Part shown: positions 24,419 to 31,435 of the stretch, piece after piece
Numbering within the stretch: the first letter of the stretch is position 1
How the letters are laid out: each line of letters begins with the position of its first letter
NCBI RefSeq assembly: GCF_000002235.5
Contig: NW_022145539.1
Coordinates: 1,129,501-1,193,500 of the forward strand
Direction of reading: 5' to 3'
Source of the DNA: Strongylocentrotus purpuratus
Taxonomy: Eukaryota; Echinodermata; Echinoidea; Camarodonta; Strongylocentrotidae
Length of the DNA: 64,000 nucleotides
Notes under the pieces: generated by a model
Told to the model about the DNA's origin: nothing
The model's database searches: none
The model's input: only the letters and a program-made list of their open reading frames with translations
Translations under genes and position numbers: made by a program

Positions 24419-27298
24419 GTAATATAAACAATAACGATGAAAATAATAAAATAATGATGAAATGGTAATAAGAGTGATTAAAAAAAAGTAATAATATCTT
24501 TAAACCAAAGAAGCCAAGGCATAAACGGTGTTCTTCCTTAGAGTCCTGCAATTATTCTTATCCCAGCAATTGCCAGAATCATGAAAGATTTTTCGAAAGA
24601 AAAGTAGAAGGTACCAGACTAAGAGGGAAAACAGTAAGTAACTAGAAGGGTAACGTTGCGACATGGTGTGCAATGACAATACGAGAGTATACCAAGATAG
24701 CAGAAAACAGAGATGTGTGGAAAAATGTTACAATCAGCCTCCAAGCTGAGAGAAGTGTCTTGATAGATATATAGAATTGACAGACACCCGTTTACACCTG
24801 GGCGGAGATTGGTAAATGTGGAGTAATGGGCTGGTGTTTGAACCCTCAATCCAAAAGAGTTAAGTGAAATAACCTCTACACAACGATACATCCACTGAAG
24901 ACAAGACAGCCAGGAATTGAAAATGCCATTTCATGAACTATCTACTCTAGCCGCAGCGCACCCATACCATCTCTAGAAAATAAAGTGTAATGTACTTCAG
25001 AACTTGAACGAGTTTAATTAGATCACTTTAAACCCTACAAAAATATGAAACCGTTACAACATTTCCGAATTCATTGTAGCAGGTTCCTCCATTGTAGCAG
25101 CGGTTCTCGAACCGACATTCATTGTTATCTGGGAGCAGCAAGGAAGGAAAATTGATTTTCTTTGGACTGGATAAAAGCATAATTAAAGGTACTATGTTCC
25201 ATTTGCAGGCCATAAAAATGAAAAGGTTAAATTCCAACAGCATTTGAAAGACAATACTAATTTAGAACTTCGCTAAAAAAAAGTGGGCTTGAAAATGTCT
25301 TTAAGTGGGAAAATAACGACTATAAGTTGTCAAATCGACTTAGGAGCTATAGAGCCAATAAGTAATAGTCTGATTTTTCAGACTATAGTACCGAATGGTT
25401 GTACGTTTTATGCTGCATAAAGATTCAATCGGTTTAATTTTGGCCATTACAAGAAGTGTGTTATTGATGTAGACAAATGCTCATGTACCCTTTACGGCTC
25501 ATTTTATACCAAACATGAACAAAGCCAGTCAGTCACTCAATAGTGTCTGACAGTGAAGTCTAGCAAGTAAACGGGTTTCCTTGCACAATTTGAATATTAG
25601 GACACTGTTAACGTTTAAATTTCACAGCTAGGACATACATGACATATTCATAATTCCTGCAAAGTTCTACAGAATTTGATGTTGGCTGCAAAAGGGACAT
25701 GGTATCTTTAAAGGGGAAGAGTACGGGGAGAGACATCTCCAAATGTTTTGAAGGAGGGCGACCACCACATTCACAGATCCAACACAAAATCATTGCTATC
25801 TGAGAACAATAAGGAACTCTAATCTATTTTGTATGGATTGGATAAAAGCATATCTAAAGAAAATGAAACGGAGAGAGACATCTCTAAAACGTATTTAAAG
25901 AGGGCGGACCTAATTCGCAGATTCAAGGAGCATGAAAAGTCCTCCCAGTTCCATGTTTACCTACAGATACGCAAAAGGTTTCTGTAGCTCTGTAACTTAA
26001 GTGAAACGCCTAATAATCTGTTTGCAATCCCGCTAATTAGGCAAAATTGTCTCATGCATAAATAACAGGAAACTAAGGAATGACTAAATTCAATCGAATT
26101 CCTGCCCCCCCCCCCCCATGAAAAAAAATGTAATAATATATGTATTGAAGCCCCACTGCACTACTTGTAGCTACTTGCTCCCTCTATATAGAAAACAATG
26201 TTTAATCGGTGACCATTGGTCCCCCATGATCCTCCTTTCTTATGTTAATTGAGAGCTTAGTTGATGAGACATCCACCTGTCAGTGACCAAGTGGGAGTTA
26301 TAATCCCTCCTGTCCAAACTAGTGCAGATGGGATTTAAATGCTGTTTCATATCCTCATCCATGTACATAATAATCAGAAATTAAAAAGTCTACGGAAAAA
26401 AAGGACGGGGTATAAATAATATTTTCTTCCTGAATAACTTCCAATTGTTTTGTTTTACCTGAATGCTAAGAAAGTATGTGTATGCTTGTAAGTAGGGAAC
26501 CAGGGAAACGCCGACTTTAAGTCCTCTCCGAGGGACTTGCTAATGAGGATTAATACCTTACTGAAGTGCACAAGCGTCGACTTGGTTTCGAACCCGTGAC
26601 CTCCAGGTGACGAGACCACTGCTCTACCACCGAACCATCGCTAAGTACTACTCTTGTTTTAGCCGACAGGCCAAATGTGTAGCCCTCAAGTATATCACAT
26701 ACCCAGTGTAATTTGTTCATCATTGTGTCTGTAAAATGTCGCCTGGCCCGAATGATCCCCAAGGGAGTTAATCCCCAAGGGAGTTAAGTTTTAAAACAAT
26801 GCAACGTTTGTGTGCAATTTTGATGTTGTAAAATATAATCATGTATTCACATAAACAACGACAAGATACATAGAAATTATTAAGTTAAATGTATACCAAA
26901 TCCACAACAGCGAAGAGCACGTTTTAATGTGTATGATATTAATCATTTCTACGAAGTACGCATTAATAACTTCAAATCAGCAATATTTATACATTTTTAT
27001 GAAAGATTATCATCTATTTTAAATTCCTTGTTGCAATTCGTACTCTATCTAGTTTCAACTACATTACATTTTGTAAGTAAAATATTAATGTGTCCAATTA
27101 AGAAACATTTTGACGACGAAATACTTATTCATTCAGCTATTTAGCAAATCGTTTTCCTTGGTCAGTTGAATTGTAATAATACTAGTATAAGAGTTATCTT
27201 ACCTGTATTTTCTGCAGATGTATACGGCAGAACAGAGACAGCCAAAAACCCAAACACGATGAACATTATCCCCATTTCTCTTCGTGAAACTTCTCCAC
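5080..27298 (-). CDS. Mosaic signal-EGF-CUB-LDLa-Frizzled-(pseudo)protease-CUB-CUB-EGF gene (overall span)
   Basis: Thirteen exons were placed on the minus strand from splice sites and domain content; they are listed separately below. The product would be about 850 residues and extracellular, as it has a signal peptide and only disulfide-rich or CUB modules. The modules CUB, LDLa and EGF are bounded by phase-1 introns, typical of exon-shuffled genes. The order LDLa-Frizzled-trypsin resembles corin and related mosaic proteases, but here two CUBs and an EGF follow the protease domain, which is normally C-terminal. The protease domain lacks the catalytic His (Gln instead) and has Val for Asp194, and its last exon has one extra base. 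It is either a non-catalytic homologue or a recently broken paralogue. The true 3' end and the first untranslated exon were not found, so the span is a minimum. Confidence 0.85.
5567..5920 (-). CDS. Exon: CUB domain 3 (divergent)
   Basis: The 354-nt, phase 1-1 exon lies between TTGGTAACAG and GTGAGATG. The frame gives [56 protein letters not shown] and [11 protein letters not shown]. It is a CUB paralogue of the previous exon but has lost the Y of SPNYP and the central aspartates, so it is the most divergent CUB in the gene. Confidence 0.83.
6108..6467 (-). CDS. Exon: CUB domain 2
   Basis: The 360-nt, phase 1-1 exon lies between ATTTCTTTCAG and GTAATAAG. It encodes [20 protein letters not shown], then [44 protein letters not shown] and DVGFMATL, a full CUB fold without cysteines. 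It follows the protease domain, unlike the usual protease-last order. Confidence 0.88.
6590..6798 (+). mobile_element. L2/CR1-like LINE, C-terminal part (split by the 7.7-kb element)
   Basis: The plus strand reads [20 protein letters not shown] followed by [13 protein letters not shown], the usual C-terminus of L2/CR1-type ORF2 proteins. The sequence stops at the 9-bp target duplication and resumes at 14477 with the 3' UTR and tail. Confidence 0.7.
7545..8165 (+). repeat. Purine-rich minisatellite in left arm (~150-bp units)
   Basis: About four units share the pattern GATCAGTTGCAATTTTCCCGCCAACAAG, a G-rich stretch, a C-rich run and then GAGAGAAGGAAGG-type purine. The mirror copy in the right arm is at about 11930-12560 on the opposite strand. 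The long overlapping open frames here are Lys/Glu/Arg low-complexity products without gene character. Confidence 0.75.
8178..8492 (+). repeat. Insertion private to the left arm, starting with (TAG)n
   Basis: The right arm runs directly from the ACACTTTGTTTGC block to a poly-C/G tract, while the left arm has ~310 bp in between, beginning with eight TAG units and then AT-rich sequence. It is probably a small retroposon in reverse orientation. I cannot assign a family. Confidence 0.4.
9053..10150 (+). mobile_element. LINE 3' fragment (CR1/Jockey-group) nested in the 7.7-kb element
   Basis: An open frame at 9060-9557 encodes the C-terminal part of an ORF2 protein ([44 protein letters not shown]). 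It ends at a natural stop, followed by a ~590-bp 3' UTR with a (TA)n run and the end TTGAATTGAAT. The copy is 5'-truncated. A sister copy lies at 42.26-43.02 kb. It separates the left arm from the central satellite. Confidence 0.75.
10146..10390 (-). repeat. Left-arm portion of the ~113-bp satellite (inverted orientation)
   Basis: The block reads GAAATTCAGACAAG then GCTTCCGCACTTCGCGCGGG, the reverse complement of the units in the right-hand array. It shows that the satellite too is part of the inverted structure. Confidence 0.6.
10391..11233 (+). repeat. Central satellite array, about seven ~113-bp units
   Basis: Units contain TTGTACCGTTCTCGACTC, TTAAT.CTTGTCTGAATTCAG, a poly-C run of variable length, GCGCGAAGCGCGGAAGC and CATTAAATTATTAGAGAAAG. 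GTACCG words lie at about 10469, 10583, 10701, 10809, 10926, 10982 and 11095, giving a period near 113 with one short unit. A single unit recurs at 47.93-48.03 kb inside another element. Confidence 0.8.
11262..11580. repeat. Triplicated GGGGTTTTAGGCATT block in the right arm
   Basis: Three copies of a ~110-bp block (GGGGTTTTAGGCATTTGATTA type, then GGTCAGAT and, in two of them, TTTTGTGACA.TGGCAG) start near 11298, 11417 and 11510. The left arm has one copy (8880-8945, inverted). The right arm was therefore expanded locally. Confidence 0.6.
12619..13239 (+). repeat. Insertion private to the right arm, with a tRNA-like SINE head
   Basis: The left arm is continuous across this point (7495-7520), so ~620 bp were added here. 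Within it 12886-12958 is tRNA-like; the rest is unassigned AT-rich sequence. Confidence 0.5.
12886..12958 (+). tRNA. tRNA-like sequence (probable SINE head, not a working tRNA)
   Basis: GGACCAG at the 5' end can pair along all seven bases (one G-U) with CTGGTTC at the 3' end. A D-arm word TGGTGGTAGAGTC and a T-loop AGGTTCAAGTCCC are present. The anticodon stem GCTGC/GCAGT closes the loop CCGGCAA. Position 33 is C rather than U and the T-stem has mismatches, so it is better read as a Gly- or Ala-like tRNA-derived SINE head. Confidence 0.45.
13476..14036. mobile_element. TTAA-flanked MITE (piggyBac-like) in the right arm
   Basis: Ends AGGGACTTGGTAACATTGTT and, reversed, AGTGACTCGGTAACATTGTT are flanked by TTAA on both sides. 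The left arm has the empty site (GTTAAC at 7264-7269). The 561-bp interior has no open frame of note. TTAA duplication is the piggyBac signature, although Kolobok elements share it. Confidence 0.75.
14477..14550 (+). mobile_element. L2/CR1-like LINE 3' end with (TTA)n tail
   Basis: After the second CATTTGAAC the LINE resumes with AAAATGCGCTATATAGATAC and a (TTA)n tail, the standard ending of this type. It completes the fragment at 6590-6798. Confidence 0.7.
14855..15015 (-). CDS. Exon: protease domain part 4 (GVSGG instead of GDSGG; one-base frame break)
   Basis: After the acceptor AAAAATCAG the frame reads [20 protein letters not shown] then [10 protein letters not shown]. Ser195 is kept but Asp194, which holds the activated N-terminus, is Val (GTC for GAC). 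The second half, [17 protein letters not shown] then TAVVSGG, is in another frame. The exon is 161 nt, whereas 160 nt would join both halves and give the phase-1 end that the next CUB needs. The surplus base lies in an A6 run at about 14922-14927, a place prone to sequencing error. Donor GGAG/GTGAGT at 14854. This exon abuts the 8.4-kb intron holding the large DNA element. Confidence 0.83.
15385..15600 (+). mobile_element. tRNA-derived SINE
   Basis: A head with GGTTTGAGCGCTATACTGG and B-box GGGTTTGACTCCCGG is followed by the body GACAAGGCCTTAATCTACAT and TGCCACTCCATTGAATG. It lies in the intron between protease exons 3 and 4. Confidence 0.6.
15643..16128. repeat. Poly-C runs, C-rich diverged repeats and (TAG)n
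   Basis: Six poly-C runs of 11-18 bases are spaced over 480 bp, with repeats of CTTATTCAG.GGCTG between them and a (TAG)n stretch at 16005-16042. Proline-rich open frames here are an artefact. From 16130 to 17090 I see no gene; AISAAFGEL-like residues at about 16280-16330 (minus) hint at an old LINE. Confidence 0.65.
17100..17239 (-). CDS. Exon: protease domain part 3 (specificity pocket Asp189)
   Basis: Acceptor TCTTTCGCAG, donor GTAACT, 140 nt, phase 1 to 0. It encodes [20 protein letters not shown], then [17 protein letters not shown]. Cys168, Cys182 and Cys191 are present, and the Asp of DTCQ is at position 189, which in active enzymes gives trypsin-like Arg/Lys specificity. The exon ends exactly before the glycine of the GDSGG motif. 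Confidence 0.88.
17445..18204. mobile_element. TTAA-flanked 760-bp MITE (piggyBac-like)
   Basis: TTAA at 17441-17444 and 18205-18208 flanks inverted ends CCCTAATTAGGCCGGG and CCCGGCCTTTTTAGGG. The TTAA-CCC start is characteristic of piggyBac. Just inside are inverted G/C tracts with GGGGCATTATGGCCCC and GGGGCATAATGCCCCC. No transposase frame is present. It sits in the intron between protease exons 2 and 3. Confidence 0.8.
19244..19512 (-). CDS. Exon: protease domain part 2 (Asp102)
   Basis: The 269-nt exon starts after TTTATAG in phase 2 and ends CTCAC before GTATGC in phase 1. It encodes VVFGNAHL..., [20 protein letters not shown] (containing the catalytic-triad Asp102 as NDIAL), the cysteine that pairs with the linker (RPACL) and [12 protein letters not shown]. 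All of this is normal for the family. The reading frame runs on into the intron without meaning after the donor. Confidence 0.88.
19855..20150 (+). repeat. Tandem duplication of a ~140-bp unit
   Basis: Two units each contain AAATCTGGTTTCCG, CAACTTTAGTAATG or ATAACTTTAGTAATG, AATTTGATAT.AAGGTACATG and TTTCGGAGTATGTAG. They are preceded by a (TCCG)n-like run. The surrounding intron (19513-20640) has nothing else that I recognise. Confidence 0.6.
20650..20848 (-). CDS. Exon: protease domain part 1 (activation site; His57 replaced by Gln)
   Basis: Acceptor CTCCCCCAG, donor GTAAGT, 199 nt, phase 1 to 2. The frame has the linker cysteine (NICGTRP), an activation-type site [28 protein letters not shown] and a final Leu codon. 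Active family members read AAHC here; the codon is CAA (Gln) at 20663-20661, one base from His. Cys42 and Cys58 are kept. Loss of His57 should abolish catalysis. Confidence 0.88.
21289..21523 (-). CDS. Exon: Frizzled cysteine-rich domain, second part
   Basis: The exon starts in phase 0 after CCATAG and ends GGAG before GTAAAT, phase 1 (235 nt). It encodes [19 protein letters not shown], then [21 protein letters not shown] and GSC. With the previous exon all ten CRD cysteines are present in the right order, so the domain looks intact. A Frizzled CRD just before a trypsin domain is the corin arrangement; whether it binds Wnt-like ligands cannot be judged from sequence. Confidence 0.88.
22055..22173 (-). 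CDS. Exon: Frizzled cysteine-rich domain, first part
   Basis: The 119-nt exon follows the acceptor TTTTCCTACCCAG and ends ATG before GTAAGC, phase 0. The frame reads [20 protein letters not shown] then [19 protein letters not shown]. It contains Frizzled-CRD cysteines 1 and 2 and the family motif YN.T.FPN. The rest of the domain is in the next exon. Confidence 0.87.
22205..22450. repeat. MITE-like inverted repeat (TGATTAGGCGTGATTAGTT)
   Basis: CGTGATTAGGCGTGATTAGTT-type sequence at 22231-22263 is inverted as AACTAATCACGCCTAATCACGCC at 22407-22430, with further inner repeats of TCGTATAACGAAACG. It sits in the intron between the LDLa and Frizzled exons. Confidence 0.6.
22679..22786 (-). CDS. 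Exon: LDL-receptor class A domain
   Basis: The 108-nt, phase 1-1 exon lies between acceptor ATGACAG and donor GTAAG. It encodes one whole LDLa module with six cysteines ([20 protein letters not shown]) and the acidic calcium-binding signature [15 protein letters not shown]. It sits directly before the Frizzled exons, the order seen in corin-type proteases. Confidence 0.9.
22887..23034. mobile_element. MITE, ~150 bp
   Basis: Inverted ends GGGCTCCGTCTTATGAAGAG and, from the other side, GGCCCCGTCTTATAAAGAGTT enclose repeats of GATTGATATCAATCGCA. Flanking TAAGG/CCTTAA suggests a TAA-type target, as in PIF/Harbinger MITEs. Confidence 0.6.
23685..23935 (-). mobile_element. tRNA-derived SINE
   Basis: On the minus strand the head TTTAGTGGTCTAGTGGATAC (A box) and CGCTTCGAGTCCCGCC (B box) is followed by AATGTCCTTTGGCAAGACAT, GGTAGGAATTTATTCCTTGA and a CAGGGTAATAATATTA end. 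This is the best preserved SINE in the window. It begins only ~20 bp from the CUB1 exon. Confidence 0.75.
23954..24316 (-). CDS. Exon: CUB domain 1
   Basis: The 363-nt, phase 1-1 exon is flanked by TTGCACAG and GTAAGATC. It encodes a complete CUB domain with the hallmarks SSPGYPSSY near the start, [12 protein letters not shown], the central [15 protein letters not shown], and the closing [17 protein letters not shown]. It lacks the usual cysteine pairs, as do the two later CUBs, so cysteine-poor CUBs are a shared property of this gene. CUB domains usually bind proteins or calcium. Confidence 0.88.
24331..24420. repeat. (TAA)n microsatellite
   Basis: About 28 TAA units with a few interruptions, just upstream (in gene sense) of the CUB1 acceptor. 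The intron from 24420 to 25050 and from 25130 to 27200 contains no other recognisable feature except the SINE at 26.5 kb. Confidence 0.9.
25058..25128 (-). CDS. Exon: N-terminal half of an EGF-like domain
   Basis: After a good acceptor (CTGCTCCCAG) the frame reads [20 protein letters not shown], then FGN. This supplies cysteines 1-3 of an EGF domain, with the N-x-C spacing of calcium-binding EGFs. Cysteines 4-6 are absent, and the possible donors (before GTTGTA or GTAACG) are weak and leave phase 0, which does not match the phase-1 CUB exon that follows. Either a small exon with the second half was missed between 24.3 and 25.0 kb, or this EGF is a relic skipped in the mRNA: the signal-peptide exon also splices in phase directly to the CUB exon. 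Confidence 0.55.
26500..26648 (-). mobile_element. tRNA-derived SINE
   Basis: The minus strand reads GCGATGGTTCGGTGGTAGAG, CACCTGGAGGTCACGGG and TTCGAAACC, a clear A box and B box, followed by body GTATTAATCCTCATTAGCAA. An 18-bp tandem duplication (CCCCAAGGGAGTTAAT) lies beside it at 26757-26788. Confidence 0.65.
27203..27298 (-). CDS. Exon: start codon and signal peptide
   Basis: The ATG lies at 27275-27273 and the frame reads [20 protein letters not shown] then AENT, a short N-region followed by a hydrophobic core and a plausible cleavage site near TSA. A second in-frame ATG is three codons on. The exon ends ACAG before GTAAGA (donor at 27202-27201), phase 1. Upstream of the ATG a pyrimidine-rich stretch ends in AG at 27300-27299, so this is probably the second exon, with an untranslated exon further away. 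The giant inverted repeat begins only about 170 bp upstream. Confidence 0.75.
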
Positions 27299-28072
27299 CT
27301 ATGAAAATAAAAGAATGTTTGATTATCGTGTAAAAGTTTCTAATGATTCATAGTCCAGTGCGTCCCAGAAAAAACGAAACCGAGAATTATCGATGTTTTA
27401 TCATAACTTTAATAGTCACATTTATAATTAATAAATGACACATATTTGGAAAGCTTAGATCCTCTTCTAAACATTTATGGTAAAGTTGTTTTAATTAAAA
27501 TCACTTATAATTTCACAATTTGTGTATGTTGCTTCCGTATTACCTTTTCTCACAAACTAATTGTTGACTTGAACAAATTGATTTATAATTTCCTTTGGAA
27601 TTCAAAAAGAGACAAGATAAAGAGATCAGTCTTAATAAATACAACTGAAAAGGCAAGCCTAAGAAAGACTTGGATTCCACGTTCCAATCCCTGCATTTAG
27701 CATGGTTATCAAAGTTCTTTGAAAATAACCAAGATACACCGTGGAAATTTATGTTTAAATTCTGGATAGGAGAAAGTATGTCCGTTGTCATTGATTTTAA
27801 AATCAAACTGTTCTCGCAAAGATATCTTGATTTTATGTTCAAAACACAATCTAAGTGAGTTTTATATTAATTGTCTCGTATGCTGGAGTGAACTTAAATA
27901 TATTGACATTTTGCATGTCGAAGATGTTAGAAATGAAGTGTTATGGTACAACAGTAACATAAAATTTGATAGTAAAACCCTATTTTTTAAAGAATGGTTT
28001 AAAAATGGTATCGTACTAGTTGATGATATTGTAGAAAATCGACATTTTAAGACACGAGATCATATTTACAGT

Positions 28073-28090
28073 AGGCTTGCGGGTGCACCA

Positions 28091-28136
<46 letters not shown>

Positions 28137-28333
28137 GGAGTCCTGAAAAGGACTCTCGGTAATCTTTCTTGAGGGTGTGTAGTCCTGAAAAGGACTGTTT
28201 GTGTAGTCTTGAAAAAGACTGTTGGTTATCGTCCTTATATTAGCTTATAGTTCTAAGGAGAACTATAGCGCTTGGAGAGAATGAGTGGCGGGAGGGGCTC
28301 GACGTTTCGAACAGGTTGACTATCCGTCGTCAG
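28073..28333 (+). mobile_element. ~260-bp retroposon with hairpins and a hammerhead-like end (left copy)
   Basis: The insertion splits the L1-like frame and is flanked by GATCATATTT duplications. It contains a (GA)n run, three hairpins of the form AGTCCTGAAAAGGACT (about 28140, 28180 and 28205) and a fourth, AGTTCTAAGGAGAACT (about 28249). It ends with the complement of a hammerhead-like core (28301-28333). The right arm carries the same insertion at about 59737-59998, so it predates the duplication. Such short hammerhead-bearing retroposons are known from Penelope-like elements; that link is inference. Confidence 0.55.
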
Positions 28334-28434
28334 GTGATCATATTTGTAATGTAAGATCATATTTGTAATGTATTTGGTTCGAATTCCTTATTGGTTGACT
28401 TTATGTATACGAATCTCAAAAAGACGATCCCTAA

Positions 28435-29120
28435 AGGCCCGGTCACATAGAGGGGACGCACGGGGGACGCACGGCTGGCGCATTGGAAATTTGCAATTTT
28501 GGCCAGTGCGTTGTCGTTCGCTAGGCGTGCGTTACTTGTTCGTCGAGCGCGCTGGGCCAACGCTGGACCAACGCTATGCATTCGTCGTCATTCGCTGTGT
28601 GCGTTGGGATTTTTTGAGCATGCTCAAAAGTGTGCGCGGAGCTCGACGCATGAATGTACACGCCAACGACATGCGTGGAGCGCGCTAGACCAGCGCCAGA
28701 CATACGCGGAGCACACGCCCTGTATACGCACAGCGCGCTAGCTACACGCCGTGCATTTTGTGTCAGCTCGCTAGCTTTTCCAAAATTATGACAAAAGTAA
28801 GGCACACAGCCTTTTCCGATTTCCAATGCGCTGGCCGTGCGTCGTAGAACGCGGTGCTTGCGTGGACCATTCGTCCAGCGCGCCAGCAACACGCTGTGCA
28901 TTCATGGAAGTTGTTATCATGTGTGCTCTGTGTACGGTCTGTATGCGCACTGTATGCGCCCTGTATGCGCTCAGCGCGCTAGCAACACGCTATGCATTAG
29001 GTGTCACCTCGCTGTAGCTTCGACAAAAGTTGGGCGCACGACAACGCACTGGCCAAAATTGCAAATTTCCAATGCGCTGGCCGTGCGTTCCCCATGCGTC
29101 CCCTCTGTGTGACCGGGCCT
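28435..29120. mobile_element. 686-bp PIF/Harbinger-type MITE, left arm only
   Basis: Terminal inverted repeats exceed 70 bp (AGGCCCGGTCACATAGAGGG and, from the other end, AGGCCCGGTCACACAGAGGG). TAA lies on both sides, and the right arm shows the clean empty site CCCTAAAGTTTGG (59640-59652 reversed). The interior is GC-rich with repeats of CAGCGCGCTAG and ACGC. Open frames across it are shadows, not genes. Confidence 0.88.
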
Positions 29121-30120
29121 TAAAGTTTGGATAAAACGAATTCATGAAGTCAACCAGCATGCAGTTGACGATAGAGGTACTATACAACATTATGACACTG
29201 ATTTCTGCGAAATTAAAACAGGTGATGTCATTAGATCATTGTCAACGATGAAATCGAAACATTTCTATAGTTTAATGAGTGAGCTTAGGAAAAGTGATTT
29301 AGCTGTATTAACACACTGGGAAGAAAAGTTTCACCTTCCAATTGATTTTGACTGGTAAGAGATATTGAAATTTAAGTTTAAAACAATAAAAAACAATAAA
29401 GTGAAGCAAGTAAATTTTCAAACACTTCATCGAATTTTTCGGTTCAGATATAATTTATGTTAATGGAAAATTGTAAATGAAAACTCATGTGCTTTTTGCA
29501 AAGTAACTAAATCGTTTGTTCATGTTCTTTTAGAATGCCCCGAAGTAGTATGATTCTGGAAACGCGGTGTTGCATTTATTCGTTATATCTTCAAAGAAAC
29601 GCTGATAATAAACGAAAAATACCTGATTGATGGTGCAGATTCTAATTGTTCAAACATTAAAGATATAAACGTATTTATTACATATGCACAATATGCAATA
29701 TGTCAAATGTACTACTTTCAGGAAAAACGTACAACAGTCTTGCAATATGGCATGTTTTTAAAACTACTTTGTTTGGATAACATTTCAGATGTTATATCAA
29801 ATGCCCTTCAACATTATACTCCTTGATTTTATCTGATTGTAAAGATTTCAAGATTTGAGGTGTAAAGTAAATGTATATCGGTTTGAATTATTTGTTGTTA
29901 AACATATTTTATACCAGAACAAATACCTCTGAAGAGGAAATTATTATTTGTTTAAGTAAGAAGAAAGGTGTTTTAGATAAACTCAAGTATATGAAATATA
30001 TTCAATCAACTGATTTGTTTATATTCACTTGTAAATCAAAGACTCACAAGAAAAAGCAAAGCTTGTTGGTTCACATGGCTTGAGGCTCCAAGAGCCCTAT
30101 CCAAATTTCAAATTTCAAAT

Positions 30121-30785
30121 TTACATTAAACAGGTTTATTACTACAAACTGGTAATAAAAATTAAAACAAAAGTGGTAAAAAAATTAAAAATCATTATTA
30201 TTTATTTTTGTTACATTCTTTCAAATTTGTAGCACAAATGTGCCAAAATTGGTGATTTTAGACAAAAGTGCAATTTGTCCAACTTAACCGCCAAACTATA
30301 CAAGCTTTAGCTTGAAGAAACCCAACTATATGTCTAACCATGGTTTATTCACTCACCCATAACCAGAAAGGAGTCTGTACAGCCGAGCAAGAGTCTGCGA
30401 ATACACGGATCTCGATGGGTGCACCAGCAACCGAGGTGGACATCCAACATGCAGAAGGAGAAACCGATTGGGTAAATCAGTTCTGCATAGCCACGACTGA
30501 CAAACACGATTAATATGGAAAGGACACACACACGGGCGCACGCGCGCTCACACACGCACACAACCACACCACTCTAGTCTGCAAGCACAAACCCTGGTCA
30601 GTCTTAAAAGAGAGTCTGCACTACAAGACTTCCATAGGCCATGTATTATAGCTGCTCCTGACACAACCAGTAGGTAGCTGAGCTAGGCTTCTCTCAAGGC
30701 ATAATGATTTTTGATAAAGTGTCATATTAGGGTCTGTACTTGCAGACTTACACCCAGTCCCCCGCCCCACACACACGCACACACA

Positions 30786-30816
<31 letters not shown>

Positions 30817-31435
30817 TTCTCTCTCTCACTGAGATATTTTTCCCTCATGGGAATGAATTACATCAGAGGCGGACCTAGCTGTAGTAGAGATATATTACGG
30901 GATTTTCCACGAAGCACGCTGCACTAGGAGCTGAGGTGTGCACTGGTTTGAGTGATGCATGTCAATGCATCAAGGCGAGGGGGGGGGGCTTAATTAGGAG
31001 CGTGAGCATGCATTTTGAGGAGGCAGAAAATATGAATTAAACTCACTAAAAGAAGAAGAAGAAGAAGAAAAATAATAATAACGATAATAGTAATAACAGT
31101 AATAATAGTAATAATAATAGTAATGATAATAATAATAATAATATTAACAATAATGATGATAATAAGAATGATAATAATAATAAGAATAAGAATTAAGAAT
31201 TCCATGAGGAGGAGAAGAAGATGAAAATAAAGGTATGCCATTTAGACGGGGGGGGGGCTTATTGCCCCTAGCTGTTGCAGTGCCCTGAACAGTTTGAGGC
31301 TTGCGGGGGGGGGGGGGGCCTTTATTGCATGGCGCCGTATACGTTTTATCCATAACAAGGGAGGCTTAATTTCTGTCTCAAACATTTTTTTCCGGCCCGC
31401 ATATATTTATGTTTTATTTTGTTAGGTGCATTATA
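30121..31435. repeat. Unassigned arm segment with (AC)n, (CT)n, (AAT)n and G-runs
   Basis: Present in both arms (right: 57384-58684). It contains repeats of AGAGTCTGCA and AGTCTGCAAG spaced over 30.36-30.75 kb, CA/CT microsatellites, a (AAT)n block (31060-31190) and G-runs. The short frames recur in the other arm only because the arms are copies. No family is recognised. Confidence 0.6.

Larger units (their letters stand above)
27469..30120 (+). mobile_element. L1-like LINE, 3' part (left copy)
   Basis: Frame-broken coding sequence reads LIVDLNKLIYNFLWNSKRDK, LKYIDILHVEDVRNEVLWYN and VYTNLKKTIPKVWIKRIHEV, the C-terminal region of an L1/Tx1-type ORF2. The 3' UTR ends near 30120 with AAATTTCAAATTTCAAATTT. 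It is interrupted by a small retroposon (both arms) and by a MITE (this arm only). The better extended copy is in the right arm. Confidence 0.7.

Noticed and set aside
24619-24891. Missing second half of the first EGF (frame with several cysteines)
   Set aside because: The cysteine spacing does not fit EGF cysteines 4-6 and no splice sites of the right phase bound it.
28368-29112. Ala/Arg-rich frames on both strands
   Set aside because: They are wholly inside a GC-rich MITE with inverted ends and are shadows of its repeats.
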